Assembly: GCA_018829465.1 (NCBI GenBank) | Contig: JAHJTN010000016.1 | Location: 1 to 36,651, forward strand | Source of the DNA: Bacteroidota bacterium | Lineage (GTDB): Bacteria > Bacteroidota > Bacteroidia > Flavobacteriales > Flavobacteriaceae | Direction of reading: 5' to 3' | Length of the DNA stretch: 36,651 nt | Shown here: in pieces, positions 24,979-32,764 of the stretch | How the letters are laid out: each line of letters starts with the position of its first letter | Position numbering within the stretch: position 1 is the stretch's first letter | The notes under the pieces: generated by a model | Databases searched by the model: none | Told to the model about the DNA's origin: nothing | What the model saw: only the letters and a program-made list of their open reading frames with translations | Translations under genes and position numbers: made by a program

Positions 24979-25794
24979 CTAGACGGCCACATCGTACTCC
25001 CTGAGCGCGTCGTTTAAAGAAGTTTTTAAATCAGTAGATGGTTTTCTTTTGCCGATAATGAGTGCGCATGGCACCTGAAAATCCCCAGCTGCAAAAGATT
25101 TGGTATAGCTTCCGGGGATGACCACCGACCGCGCCGGAACAATCCCTTTCGTTTCTATGGGCTCGTTCCCGGTCACATCAATGATTTTGGTAGATGCCGT
25201 CAAGCAGACATTGGCACCCAAAACCGCTTCTTTTTCTACACGAACGCCCTCTACCACAATGCAGCGCGAACCAATAAACGCGCCATCTTCTATGATGACA
25301 GGAGCGGCTTGCAACGGCTCCAAAACTCCACCGATGCCCACGCCGCCACTAAGATGTACATTTTTCCCAATTTGCGCACAACTGCCCACCGTTGCCCAAG
25401 TGTCCACCATCGTACCTTCATCTACATAGGCACCGATGTTCACATAACTCGGCATCAAAATAACCCCTTTTGATATATAGGCCCCGTGGCGTGCCACTGC
25501 GTGCGGCACCACCCTGATTCCTTTTTCGGCATAGCCCTTTTTGAGCGGAATTTTATCGTGATACTCAAAAATACCCACTTCAAAAGTTTCCATTTTTTGG
25601 ATGGGAAAATAAAGCACTACGGCTTTTTTTACCCATTCGTTCACTTGCCAGCCGTTTTCGATCGGTTCGGCCACGCGCAACTTACCCGAATCGAGCAAAT
25701 TGATGACTTCCCTGATGGCAGAAAGGGTTTCCGTTTGTGTTAATAAACTGCGGTCGTTCCAAGCTTTTTCTATGATAGGCTGCAAATCGTTCAT
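24979..25794 (-). CDS. dapD: 2,3,4,5-tetrahydropyridine-2,6-dicarboxylate N-succinyltransferase
   Basis: The product is 271 residues from the ATG at 25794 (MNDLQPIIEKAWN). An upstream frame start at 25866 lies beyond the promoter and was rejected. DapD succinylates tetrahydrodipicolinate in the diaminopimelate/lysine pathway, which supplies peptidoglycan. The N-terminal helical domain is followed by a left-handed beta-helix with hexapeptide repeats (VILMPSYVNIGAYVDEGTMV, TVGSCAQIGKNVHLSGGVGI), the GAFIGSRCIVVEGV segment, and the C-terminal IPGSYTKSFAAGDFQVPCAL. Length matches the E. coli enzyme (274). It has its own -7 box at 25812-25819 and does not seem to belong to the neighbouring surface-polymer locus. 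Confidence 0.96.
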   Translation of the reverse strand: MNDLQPIIEKAWNDRSLLTQTETLSAIREVINLLDSGKLRVAEPIENGWQVNEWVKKAVVLYFPIQKMETFEVGIFEYHDKIPLKKGYAEKGIRVVPHAVARHGAYISKGVILMPSYVNIGAYVDEGTMVDTWATVGSCAQIGKNVHLSGGVGIGGVLEPLQAAPVIIEDGAFIGSRCIVVEGVRVEKEAVLGANVCLTASTKIIDVTGNEPIETKGIVPARSVVIPGSYTKSFAAGDFQVPCALIIGKRKPSTDLKTSLNDALREYDVAV

Positions 25795-25811
25795 GTCAGG
25801 TTGTTTTTTGG

Positions 25812-25819
25812 CAAAGATA
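25812..25819 (-). promoter_or_regulatory. Candidate -7 box (TATCTTTG) for dapD
   Basis: The minus strand reads TATCTTTG, an exact TAnnTTTG match, 17 bases before the proposed dapD ATG. It excludes the longer reading with a start at 25866. No clear -33 element. Confidence 0.55.
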
Positions 25820-25982
25820 AGTCTTCCTGTCTTTTTAAAAACTAACTTTTTGTTATAAAATTTCAAATCCTACTTCTTCAACAAGGCATTCTTTACATGT
25901 AAAGAAAACAAAACCAAAAAACAAATGCGGTTTCTGCAGATGTTAAATATTATCGTATTTTAGACACATAAATTCGTTGTTC

Positions 25983-26480
25983 ATGAAATCAATTTTACAC
26001 TTACTCTTATTTCTTATTTTTTCGGTTCATCTAACAGCACAAGAACGCAACATCCAACACCTCGATAACTTGTTGTCGCAATGGCACCAAGCCGCTTCGG
26101 AAGCCGATTTTGAAACCTATACCAATTTAATGACTGCAGATGCTGTTTTTATTGGAACAGATGCTACCGAAAATTGGAAAGGACAAGCGTTCAGGGATTT
26201 TGCTAAGCCCTATTTCGACCGTGGCAAAGCTTGGTCTTTTTCGAAACTCGAACGTCATATTTTTTTTAATACAGCGGAAAACACGGCCTGGTTTGATGAA
26301 CTTTTAAGCACACAAATGGGGATTTGCCGCGGTTCGGGCGTGCTGATACAAACGGACTCGGGTTGGAAAATCGCACATTATGTCTTGTCTATCGCCGTAC
26401 CCAACGAACATGTAGATGCACTGACCAAACTCAAACAAGCAAACGAACAACAACTTATAGAAAAATTAAAAAACAACTAA
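25983..26480 (+). CDS. Secreted NTF2-like (SnoaL-type) protein
   Basis: The product is 165 residues from the ATG at 25983 (MKSILHLLLFLIFS). The first 20 residues form a signal peptide ending LTAQ, so the protein is exported to the periplasm or beyond. The rest fits the NTF2-like cone fold used by SnoaL/SgcJ proteins: LLSQWHQAASEADFETYTNL, TADAVFIGTDATENWKG, FDELL and SGVLIQTDSGWKIAHYVLS. These folds bind small hydrophobic ligands or act as accessory enzymes, and no catalytic pair can be assigned. It is followed after one base by the S9 peptidase gene and probably co-transcribed. A stress or detoxification role is only a guess. Confidence 0.8.
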   Translation: MKSILHLLLFLIFSVHLTAQERNIQHLDNLLSQWHQAASEADFETYTNLMTADAVFIGTDATENWKGQAFRDFAKPYFDRGKAWSFSKLERHIFFNTAENTAWFDELLSTQMGICRGSGVLIQTDSGWKIAHYVLSIAVPNEHVDALTKLKQANEQQLIEKLKNN

Positions 26481-26481
26481 A

Positions 26482-29289
26482 ATGAACATGTTAAAAACCC
26501 TCACATTTCTTCTGTTATTTTCAACCGTCGCTTGGGCACAAAACCCAAAGCCTCTAACACACGAGGATTACCACGCTTGGAAAAACATATCTAAAACAGA
26601 CCTGTCTCGAAACGGTAAAGTGTTGCTCATAGAAGTAGAAACCGCCACAGATTGGGGTGATGGCTACCTCGAAATACACAACACCGAAACCGGTTATAAA
26701 AACCGCTTTCACAACGGCTACCAAGCCGTGGTGAGCTTTGACGAAAATTACGTTTTTTTTAAACGAAAACCCGATTATGAAGTGCAAAGACAGGAGAAAA
26801 AAGACAAAGTAAAAAAAGACAAACTGCAAAAAGATGTCTTTTTTATTTTTGACGTACAGCGCAGAGAGCTGATAGATTCGCTACCCAACATTAAAAACTT
26901 CAAAACGCCGAAGAAATATGAAGGATGGGTGGCCATACAAAAAATAAAAGAGCCCGCCGACAAAAAGAAACCTAAAGACAGCACGGCTACCAAAAAGAAG
27001 CATCCTGCATCGGAAGATGATTATATCATTATTATCGATTTAAAAAACAATCGAAAAGACAGTCTGTTTCGCACAGCCGATTACGAATTTTCCGAAGAAA
27101 AACCAGGCTTTTTCTTCTCTAAAAAACCTGAAAAGAAAAAAACAAACGGCGGTGTATTCGCATACGATTTTAAAACTTACACAGAAATTCCAATCGACAC
27201 AGGCAAGGTTTCTTACAAACATCTCGCCGCCAACAAATCGGGATCGGCTGTGGCTTATTTGGCCGCTAAAGACTCCATCAAAAACGATTCGCTCCGCTAC
27301 GAACTCACACTTTGGAAGCAGGGAAACACACAAACCATAGTCAATCAGGATTACGACCTTCTTCCTGAAAATTGGCGCATTTCAATGTATCAATCTCCCG
27401 AGTTTTCTAAGCGCGACCAACGCCTGTATTTCTATGCCAAACCACACAAAGAACTGACCGTGGACACCACGATGCTCAAAGACGAAAAAGCAGAAGTGGA
27501 CGTTTGGGTGTGGACCGACAAAATGATACAGCCGGAACAACAAGCGCGCAAAAAACAACTTACAGAAAAAGCCTACACCTTCTATTTTGATTTGACTTCT
27601 CAGCAAATAGTCCAATTAAATCTGCCTGAAATGGATGATTTGACATTTGACAGAGCCCGGGAAAAAGCCTACATACTGGGAAGCGATTCGCGTGCCTACG
27701 ACGTGGCGCGGTCATGGGATTTCCCTTGGCTCAGCGATTATTACGCCGTTCACACACCAAGTGGCAATCGCAAAAAAATTCTGGACAGCATCGCCGGACG
27801 ACCCGAATTGCATCCAACAGAAAACAAAGCCGTTTATTACGACCACATCAACAGACAATGGTTTGTAGTAAACCTGGAAAACGGTACCACCCAAAATCTT
27901 ACTACCACTATCCCTACCCCGCTTTTTAACGAAGACGACGACCATCCGGCTGCACCACCGGCCCACGGATTTGGCGGATGGACAGCCGACGGACAGGCTT
28001 TGGTTTATGACAAGTACGACATTTGGATGCTCGATATCCATGGAAAAGAAAAACCCGTAAACCTTACCCAAACAGGCAGAGACAGCAAAACCGTTTTCAG
28101 AACCCTGCGCCTGGATCCGGAAGAAAGAGAATTTGCCACCCAAATGGGACGCAAATTGCTACTCAGCGCTTTTGACGAAAAAACCAAAGGCGATGGCATT
28201 TATACCATCGACCTAAAAAATCTCAAGCTTGAAAAATTAGTCGCTTTCGACAACTTTGGCATCCAAGGCATTCAAAAAGCCAAAGAAAAAGATGTTTTTG
28301 TATATCGAAAACACAATTTCCAAACCTATCCGGACGTCATCCTGACAGACAAAACTTTTAAAACCGCCAAGATTTTAACCGATGTCAATCCGCAACAAAA
28401 AGACTACGCTTGGGGATCTGTTGAATTGGTCAAGTGGAATGCCTACGATGGTGTGCCTCTGGAAGGTTTACTCTACAAACCTGCCAATTTTGACCCAAAC
28501 AAAAAATACCCGATGGTGGTGTATTTCTATGAAAAACGTTCAGAAACGCTTCACAGTTACATCACACCCTCGCCAAGTCGCTCTACCGTTAACATGAGCT
28601 ACCTGACGAGCAATGGCTACTTGGTTTTTGTGCCAGACATTGTTTACAAAGACGGATATCCGGGACAGAGTGCTTATAATTGTATCGTATCGGGCGTGGA
28701 AGCATTAGAAAAGTTACCTTTTGTGGATAGTAGCAAAATGGCGCTACAAGGGCAAAGTTGGGGTGGCTATCAAACCGCCTATTTGATTACCAAAACCGAT
28801 AAGTTTGCCGCAGCCATGGCAGGTGCGCCTGTATCCAACATGACTTCTGCATATGGCGGTATTCGTTGGCAATCGGGTCTCAATCGCGCTTTTCAATACG
28901 AAAAAACCCAAACCAGAATTGGCAAAAATCTTTGGGACGGCTTCGATTTGTACATAGAAAACTCACCGCTTTTCAGTGCTCCCAATGTGAACACCCCGCT
29001 TTTGATGATGCACAACGATGCCGATGGTGCCGTTCCGTATTATCAGGGTATCGAATTTTTTATGGGCTTGCGGCGACTTGACAAACCGGTATGGCTGTTG
29101 GTTTACAACAAAGAAGCCCACAACCTGACCAAAATGAAAAACCGCATGGATTTGTCTATACGCATGATGCAGTTTTTTGACCATTACCTCAAAGGTGCCC
29201 CACAACCCCAATGGATGGTTGAAGGTGTACCCATTACTGAAAAGGGCTTGGACTACGGCTACGAATTGCTGGACGGGCAAGAAAACTGA
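26482..29289 (+). CDS. Secreted S9 family (prolyl-oligopeptidase-type) serine peptidase
   Basis: The product is 935 residues with a signal peptide (MNMLKTLTFLLLFSTVAWAQ). A long N-terminal part (about 30-620) has the repeated short strands of a beta-propeller. It holds a Lys-rich, low-complexity insert near 103-175 (EKKDKVKKDKLQKD, DKKKPKDSTATKKKHP). The alpha/beta-hydrolase domain covers about 650-905. Its triad is S759 in LQGQSWGGYQ, D848 in MHNDADGAVP and H880 in NKEAHNL. The family cleaves peptides, often after proline, or acts as an acyl-aminoacyl peptidase. The exact specificity is unknown. It begins one base after the NTF2-like gene and ends 15 bases before the T9SS protein, so these three may form an operon for extracellular peptide use. 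Confidence 0.92.
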   Translation: MNMLKTLTFLLLFSTVAWAQNPKPLTHEDYHAWKNISKTDLSRNGKVLLIEVETATDWGDGYLEIHNTETGYKNRFHNGYQAVVSFDENYVFFKRKPDYEVQRQEKKDKVKKDKLQKDVFFIFDVQRRELIDSLPNIKNFKTPKKYEGWVAIQKIKEPADKKKPKDSTATKKKHPASEDDYIIIIDLKNNRKDSLFRTADYEFSEEKPGFFFSKKPEKKKTNGGVFAYDFKTYTEIPIDTGKVSYKHLAANKSGSAVAYLAAKDSIKNDSLRYELTLWKQGNTQTIVNQDYDLLPENWRISMYQSPEFSKRDQRLYFYAKPHKELTVDTTMLKDEKAEVDVWVWTDKMIQPEQQARKKQLTEKAYTFYFDLTSQQIVQLNLPEMDDLTFDRAREKAYILGSDSRAYDVARSWDFPWLSDYYAVHTPSGNRKKILDSIAGRPELHPTENKAVYYDHINRQWFVVNLENGTTQNLTTTIPTPLFNEDDDHPAAPPAHGFGGWTADGQALVYDKYDIWMLDIHGKEKPVNLTQTGRDSKTVFRTLRLDPEEREFATQMGRKLLLSAFDEKTKGDGIYTIDLKNLKLEKLVAFDNFGIQGIQKAKEKDVFVYRKHNFQTYPDVILTDKTFKTAKILTDVNPQQKDYAWGSVELVKWNAYDGVPLEGLLYKPANFDPNKKYPMVVYFYEKRSETLHSYITPSPSRSTVNMSYLTSNGYLVFVPDIVYKDGYPGQSAYNCIVSGVEALEKLPFVDSSKMALQGQSWGGYQTAYLITKTDKFAAAMAGAPVSNMTSAYGGIRWQSGLNRAFQYEKTQTRIGKNLWDGFDLYIENSPLFSAPNVNTPLLMMHNDADGAVPYYQGIEFFMGLRRLDKPVWLLVYNKEAHNLTKMKNRMDLSIRMMQFFDHYLKGAPQPQWMVEGVPITEKGLDYGYELLDGQEN

Positions 29290-29304
29290 TTTTTCTAATC
29301 TATA

Positions 29305-31644
29305 TTGAGGCAAGTGTTCCCACAAAAATTACACCATCACCTATGTGGCATTGTATTGCCGCTGTTATGTTTTTCTTGCTTCTATCTGACGGCCCAAAAC
29401 ATCACTGTCAATCAAAATGTATCACCAACCGTTTTGATTGAAGATGTGTTGGTCAATTCCAACTGCGCCTCGGTGTCTAATGTGCAAGCTGTGAGTGGCG
29501 ATTTTGGCGACGGCAGTTTGAGTTACGGATTTTTTGAAAGAAACGGATCTGATTTTCCATTCGAAAACGGCATTGTATTGAGCACCGGCAGGGCCACTTC
29601 CGCGGTGGGGCCTAACGATAGTGTGCTGAGCGAAACCGCCTCGGGCTGGGTAGGTGACCCCGATTTGGAAACCGCTCTAAGCGTGCGAAACACCACCAAC
29701 GCTACCCTACTCGAATTCGATTTTACACCGGTGGCCAACCGCATCAGTTTTGACTATTTGTTTGCTTCGGAAGAATACAACAGTCCGCGCCCCTGCGATT
29801 TTTCTGACGGTTTTGCGTTTCTGCTAAAACGCGTCGGGGTGGATGAGCCTTTTCAGAATTTGGCGGTTGTGCCCAACACAAACATCCCGGTGAAGGTGAC
29901 CACAGTTCATCCCGATTTTCCGGGTGCTTTTGGATGCCCAGCCGAAAACGAGGCGTTTTTTGGAAGGTTAAACGGCGTCGTTTCGCCCATCAATTTCAAT
30001 GGTCAAACCGCTGTTTTGACGGCCTCAGCAGATGTGATACCCAATGTTACCTATCGCATTAAATTGGTGATAGCCGATGAAACCAATGCGCTGTTTGATT
30101 CTGCAATCTTTATTGCCGGTGGCAGTTTTTCCATAGAAACCGATTTGGGGCCGGACCGAACGCTTGCCAACGGGAATGCCGTTTGTGAAGGTGAAACCCT
30201 TATATTGGACGCTTCCATAGGCGTAGTAGGCAGTACTTTTCAATGGTTTTTAAATGGCAATATGCTCGTCGGCGAAACAGGACAAACACTGACTGTAAGC
30301 ACCGCAGGCCAATATAGCGTAGCTGTTGATGCCGGTGGCGGATGCCTGTCTGAAGGAAGTGTTTTGGTAGCATTCGTCCCGCCACCAACGGTACAAAATA
30401 CCGTTCTCCTTCAGTGTGATGTAGATACCGATGGACGCACACTTTTTAACCTCAACCAAGCCGTTGCAGACCTCACCGGGGAAAATCAGAACCTGAGCGT
30501 CACCGATTTTTTCCTCAGTTTGGCGGATGCTCAGAACAATCAAAATCCTATACCAAATCCGGAAAATTTTTCGAATACTGTGGCCAATCAATTGCTATTT
30601 GCGCGCATTCAAAGCCCATTTGGTTGCATTTCAATTGCCGAACTGACTTTACAGACCACTTTTAACGACATACAATCGGCCCAGTTGGATGCATGTGCCG
30701 AAACGGCTTTTGCTACATTTAATTTGTCTTTGGCTGACGAACAATTCCTCGACGGTCTGCCCGCCGGACTTTCTGTCCGATATTATGAAAATCCTAACGA
30801 TGCATTACGCGAACAAAACAGTTTGCCCACTTTTTATACCAACAACACTCCGGGCATGCAGACCCTTTTTGCACGGGTAAACGACGGAACAAATTGTTTT
30901 GCCATTGGCATGCTCGACATTTTTGTGAGACCTCTTCCGCAAATTGACACAGAAGAAGATTTGATTTTGTGTGTGGACGGCAACACATCGCTTCTCTTGT
31001 CGCCAGGTGTGCCGCCCTCGCAATTTGATAATTTTGAATACCTATGGTCAACCGGCGAAACCACGCCTAACATTCGAATAAACCAAACCGGTATTTTTAC
31101 GGTTGATGTTTTTAACACATTTGGATGTGCCACGCGCAGAACCATCAACGTTTCAGGATCGGCCCGGGCTACCATAACAGACATCGCAGTGCTTGAAAAT
31201 TCGGATAACAACACCATAGAAGTCAATGTTTCGGGACCGGGAGACTACGAATTTGCTTTAGACTTTATCGATGGACCCTATCAAGATGCAAACCTGTTTA
31301 CCCGTGTTTTATTTGGATTTCACACCGTTTTTGTGCGCGATAAAAATGGATGTGGCATGGTGAGCCAAGAAGTCGCTGTATTTGGTGTGCCCAAATTCTT
31401 TACGCCAAACGGCGACGGTTTCAACGACCGATGGCAAGTGGGTGGCGTACCTGCCGCGCTGAGAGCCGGTATGAAAATATTTATTTTTGACAGATTGGGA
31501 AAGCTGCTCAAAGATTTGCCTGCCAACAGTGCCGGTTGGGATGGTACCTATCGCGGAACGCCCATGCCATCCACAGACTATTGGTACAGAATTGAATTTG
31601 CTGATGGCCGAAATGTGCGGGGACATTTTAGCTTGAAAAGATAA
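29305..31644 (+). CDS. Surface protein with choice-of-anchor-L domain and T9SS type-B sorting domain
   Basis: The product is 779 residues if it starts at the TTG at 29305; a GTG at 29314 is an alternative, and no ATG is near. A signal peptide (about 1-31, LLCFSCFYLTAQ) follows. Residues about 45-275 resemble the choice-of-anchor L domain: FENGIVLSTG, FDFTPVANRISFDYLFASEE, DGFAFLLK, and VTYRIKLVIADE with GGSF at the end. Ig-like modules follow (CEGETLILDASIG, FQWFLNG, LQCDVDTDGRTLFNLNQAV). The last 85 residues are a T9SS type-B domain: PKFFTPNGDGFNDRW, IFDRLGKLLKDL, GWDGTYRGTPMPSTDYWYRI and GHFSLKR. Type-B proteins are exported by T9SS and attached to the surface without the type-A tail. A role in gliding or adhesion is inferred. 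Confidence 0.88.
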   Translation: MRQVFPQKLHHHLCGIVLPLLCFSCFYLTAQNITVNQNVSPTVLIEDVLVNSNCASVSNVQAVSGDFGDGSLSYGFFERNGSDFPFENGIVLSTGRATSAVGPNDSVLSETASGWVGDPDLETALSVRNTTNATLLEFDFTPVANRISFDYLFASEEYNSPRPCDFSDGFAFLLKRVGVDEPFQNLAVVPNTNIPVKVTTVHPDFPGAFGCPAENEAFFGRLNGVVSPINFNGQTAVLTASADVIPNVTYRIKLVIADETNALFDSAIFIAGGSFSIETDLGPDRTLANGNAVCEGETLILDASIGVVGSTFQWFLNGNMLVGETGQTLTVSTAGQYSVAVDAGGGCLSEGSVLVAFVPPPTVQNTVLLQCDVDTDGRTLFNLNQAVADLTGENQNLSVTDFFLSLADAQNNQNPIPNPENFSNTVANQLLFARIQSPFGCISIAELTLQTTFNDIQSAQLDACAETAFATFNLSLADEQFLDGLPAGLSVRYYENPNDALREQNSLPTFYTNNTPGMQTLFARVNDGTNCFAIGMLDIFVRPLPQIDTEEDLILCVDGNTSLLLSPGVPPSQFDNFEYLWSTGETTPNIRINQTGIFTVDVFNTFGCATRRTINVSGSARATITDIAVLENSDNNTIEVNVSGPGDYEFALDFIDGPYQDANLFTRVLFGFHTVFVRDKNGCGMVSQEVAVFGVPKFFTPNGDGFNDRWQVGGVPAALRAGMKIFIFDRLGKLLKDLPANSAGWDGTYRGTPMPSTDYWYRIEFADGRNVRGHFSLKR

Positions 31645-31680
31645 TTTGTTTAACGTTTCATTATTTTATTTAAACAATAT

Positions 31681-31688
31681 TATCTTTG
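31681..31688 (+). promoter_or_regulatory. Candidate -7 box (TATCTTTG) for the flavin reductase gene
   Basis: TATCTTTG is an exact TAnnTTTG match. It ends 10 bases before the ATG at 31699, so the transcript would be almost leaderless. A partial -33 (TTTC at 31656) is 21 bases upstream. Confidence 0.5.
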
Positions 31689-31698
31689 TAAAAAAAAC

Positions 31699-32364
31699 AT
31701 GCGCACTTTTGACAAGGTCCACCTCCAAAACCTCGACAAGATATATCGGTTAAATTTGGTGAACAGTTGCACCGGATACAAATCGGCCAATTTACTGGGC
31801 ACTTGCTCAACGGATGGCCTACTCAATGTGGCTGTCTTTAGTTCGGTTACTCATTTGGGAAGCCAACCGGCTATGCTGGGTTTTATTTTGCGTCCGACTA
31901 CGGTGCCGCGGGATACCTACAAAAACATACGAGAAACCGGTCATTTTTCGGTCAACCACATCACGGACAAACTCATCAAACCGGCGCACCAGTCGTCAGC
32001 AAAGTACGAAGCCTACGAATCTGAATTTGATAAAACCGACATGGAAGCCGTTTTTATGGACGGCTTACCGGTTCCGTTTGTCGCAGCAAGTCCTGTAAAA
32101 CTCTACTGCAAGTACCTCAACGAATATCCCATCAAGGAAAACGGTACCATTCACATCATCGCCGCCATCGAAAAAATATATGTGGATGCCGATTTGTTGC
32201 AGCCCGACGGTTGGCTGCAATTGGATAAAGGAAATGTGGTGGCTGTGAATGGATTAGATGGCTATGCCATGCCAAAACTCATGGATCGGTTTGCCTACGC
32301 ACGACCGCATCAAGAAGTACAATCGCTGTTAAATGACGCATCACAAAACACGACTTCCTTATAA
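31699..32364 (+). CDS. Flavin reductase-like, FMN-binding split-barrel protein
   Basis: The product is 221 residues and cytoplasmic. The flavin reductase-like split barrel (DIM6/NTAB type) shows [16 protein letters not shown] and [20 protein letters not shown], followed by the family-typical [44 protein letters not shown] and the C-terminal [18 protein letters not shown] complete the fold. Such proteins bind FMN and either reduce flavin with NAD(P)H or act on small organic substrates; the partner is unknown. Its last 32 bases overlap the DUF2256 gene in another frame, so translation may be coupled. Confidence 0.88.
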   Translation: MRTFDKVHLQNLDKIYRLNLVNSCTGYKSANLLGTCSTDGLLNVAVFSSVTHLGSQPAMLGFILRPTTVPRDTYKNIRETGHFSVNHITDKLIKPAHQSSAKYEAYESEFDKTDMEAVFMDGLPVPFVAASPVKLYCKYLNEYPIKENGTIHIIAAIEKIYVDADLLQPDGWLQLDKGNVVAVNGLDGYAMPKLMDRFAYARPHQEVQSLLNDASQNTTSL

Positions 32365-32479
32365 AACCTGCCCTGTGTGTAAACGCCCTTTTGCGTGGCG
32401 TAAAAAGTGGGAAAGGAATTGGCCCGAAGTGGTGTATTGCAGCGAAAGATGCCGCAGAGAAAAAGGCTTACTTCAATAG
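32333..32479 (+). CDS. DUF2256 small protein with four conserved cysteines
   Basis: This gene encodes 48 residues and is easily missed for its size. The sequence has [19 protein letters not shown], then [19 protein letters not shown], with a CxxC near 13-16 and CSERC near 36-40. It matches the DUF2256 pattern (K-x-C-x-x-C-x-R-P-F-x-W-R-K-K-W ... YCSxRC). The four cysteines can bind one zinc. The ATG at 32333 lies inside the flavin reductase gene and gives a 32-base overlap. In other bacteria DUF2256 genes are often near photolyase/cryptochrome genes, as far as I recall, but none is present here. Its function is unknown. Confidence 0.88.
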   Translation: MTHHKTRLPYKTCPVCKRPFAWRKKWERNWPEVVYCSERCRREKGLLQ

Positions 32480-32503
32480 AAAAAAGAAGGTTGATCTAAA
32501 ACA

Positions 32504-32635
32504 TCAATCGTTGTCGTAAAAAAGGATTTGTCTGCTCAAATTGGTTTCCATTTCAGAACATCTATCACAACGAAAACCTATTCGTAAGCCTTTCGAATGT
32601 AAATTTTTTGTTAATAACTCACCCAATTGGGGCAT
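32504..32635 (-). CDS. Candidate 43-residue protein with a CxxC motif, antisense in the nrdJ upstream region
   Basis: The minus strand has an ATG at 32635 and a TGA at 32504-32506. The product begins MPQLGELLTKNLHSKGLRIG and continues with FRCDRCSEMETN and SRQILFYDND. Composition looks protein-like: a pair of cysteines (RCDRC), a charged, amphipathic helix-like segment and no runs of odd residues. The frame is open upstream to a TGA about 57 bases before the ATG. A one-mismatch -7 box (TATTTTTC, minus strand, 32656-32663) precedes it. It lies between DUF2256 and nrdJ on the other strand. I do not recognise the family. It may be a real small gene or chance. Confidence 0.4.
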   Translation of the reverse strand: MPQLGELLTKNLHSKGLRIGFRCDRCSEMETNLSRQILFYDND

Positions 32636-32678
32636 TTCTATGCGTTGCGATTGTTGAAAAATATTCCTTTTGTTTTGA

Positions 32679-32709
32679 TTGAATTTTCAACCTTAGCTGA
32701 TTAACTTGC
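32679..32709 (+). promoter_or_regulatory. Weak candidate promoter for nrdJ (TTGA-N19-TAACTTGC)
   Basis: TTGA at 32679-32682 and TAACTTGC at 32702-32709 have the 19-base spacing of Bacteroidota promoters, with mismatches in both boxes. It is 55 bases before the nrdJ ATG. No cobalamin-riboswitch core or NrdR box is seen. Confidence 0.3.
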
Positions 32710-32764
32710 ATGGGTAAGATTCACACAAAAACACCCACGTTTTATACTAAAAAAACAGACAACT

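Noticed and set aside
32480-32764. Cobalamin riboswitch or NrdR box before nrdJ
   Set aside because: A B12-dependent reductase makes this worth looking for, but no B12-box-like core or pair of NrdR palindromes could be found by eye.
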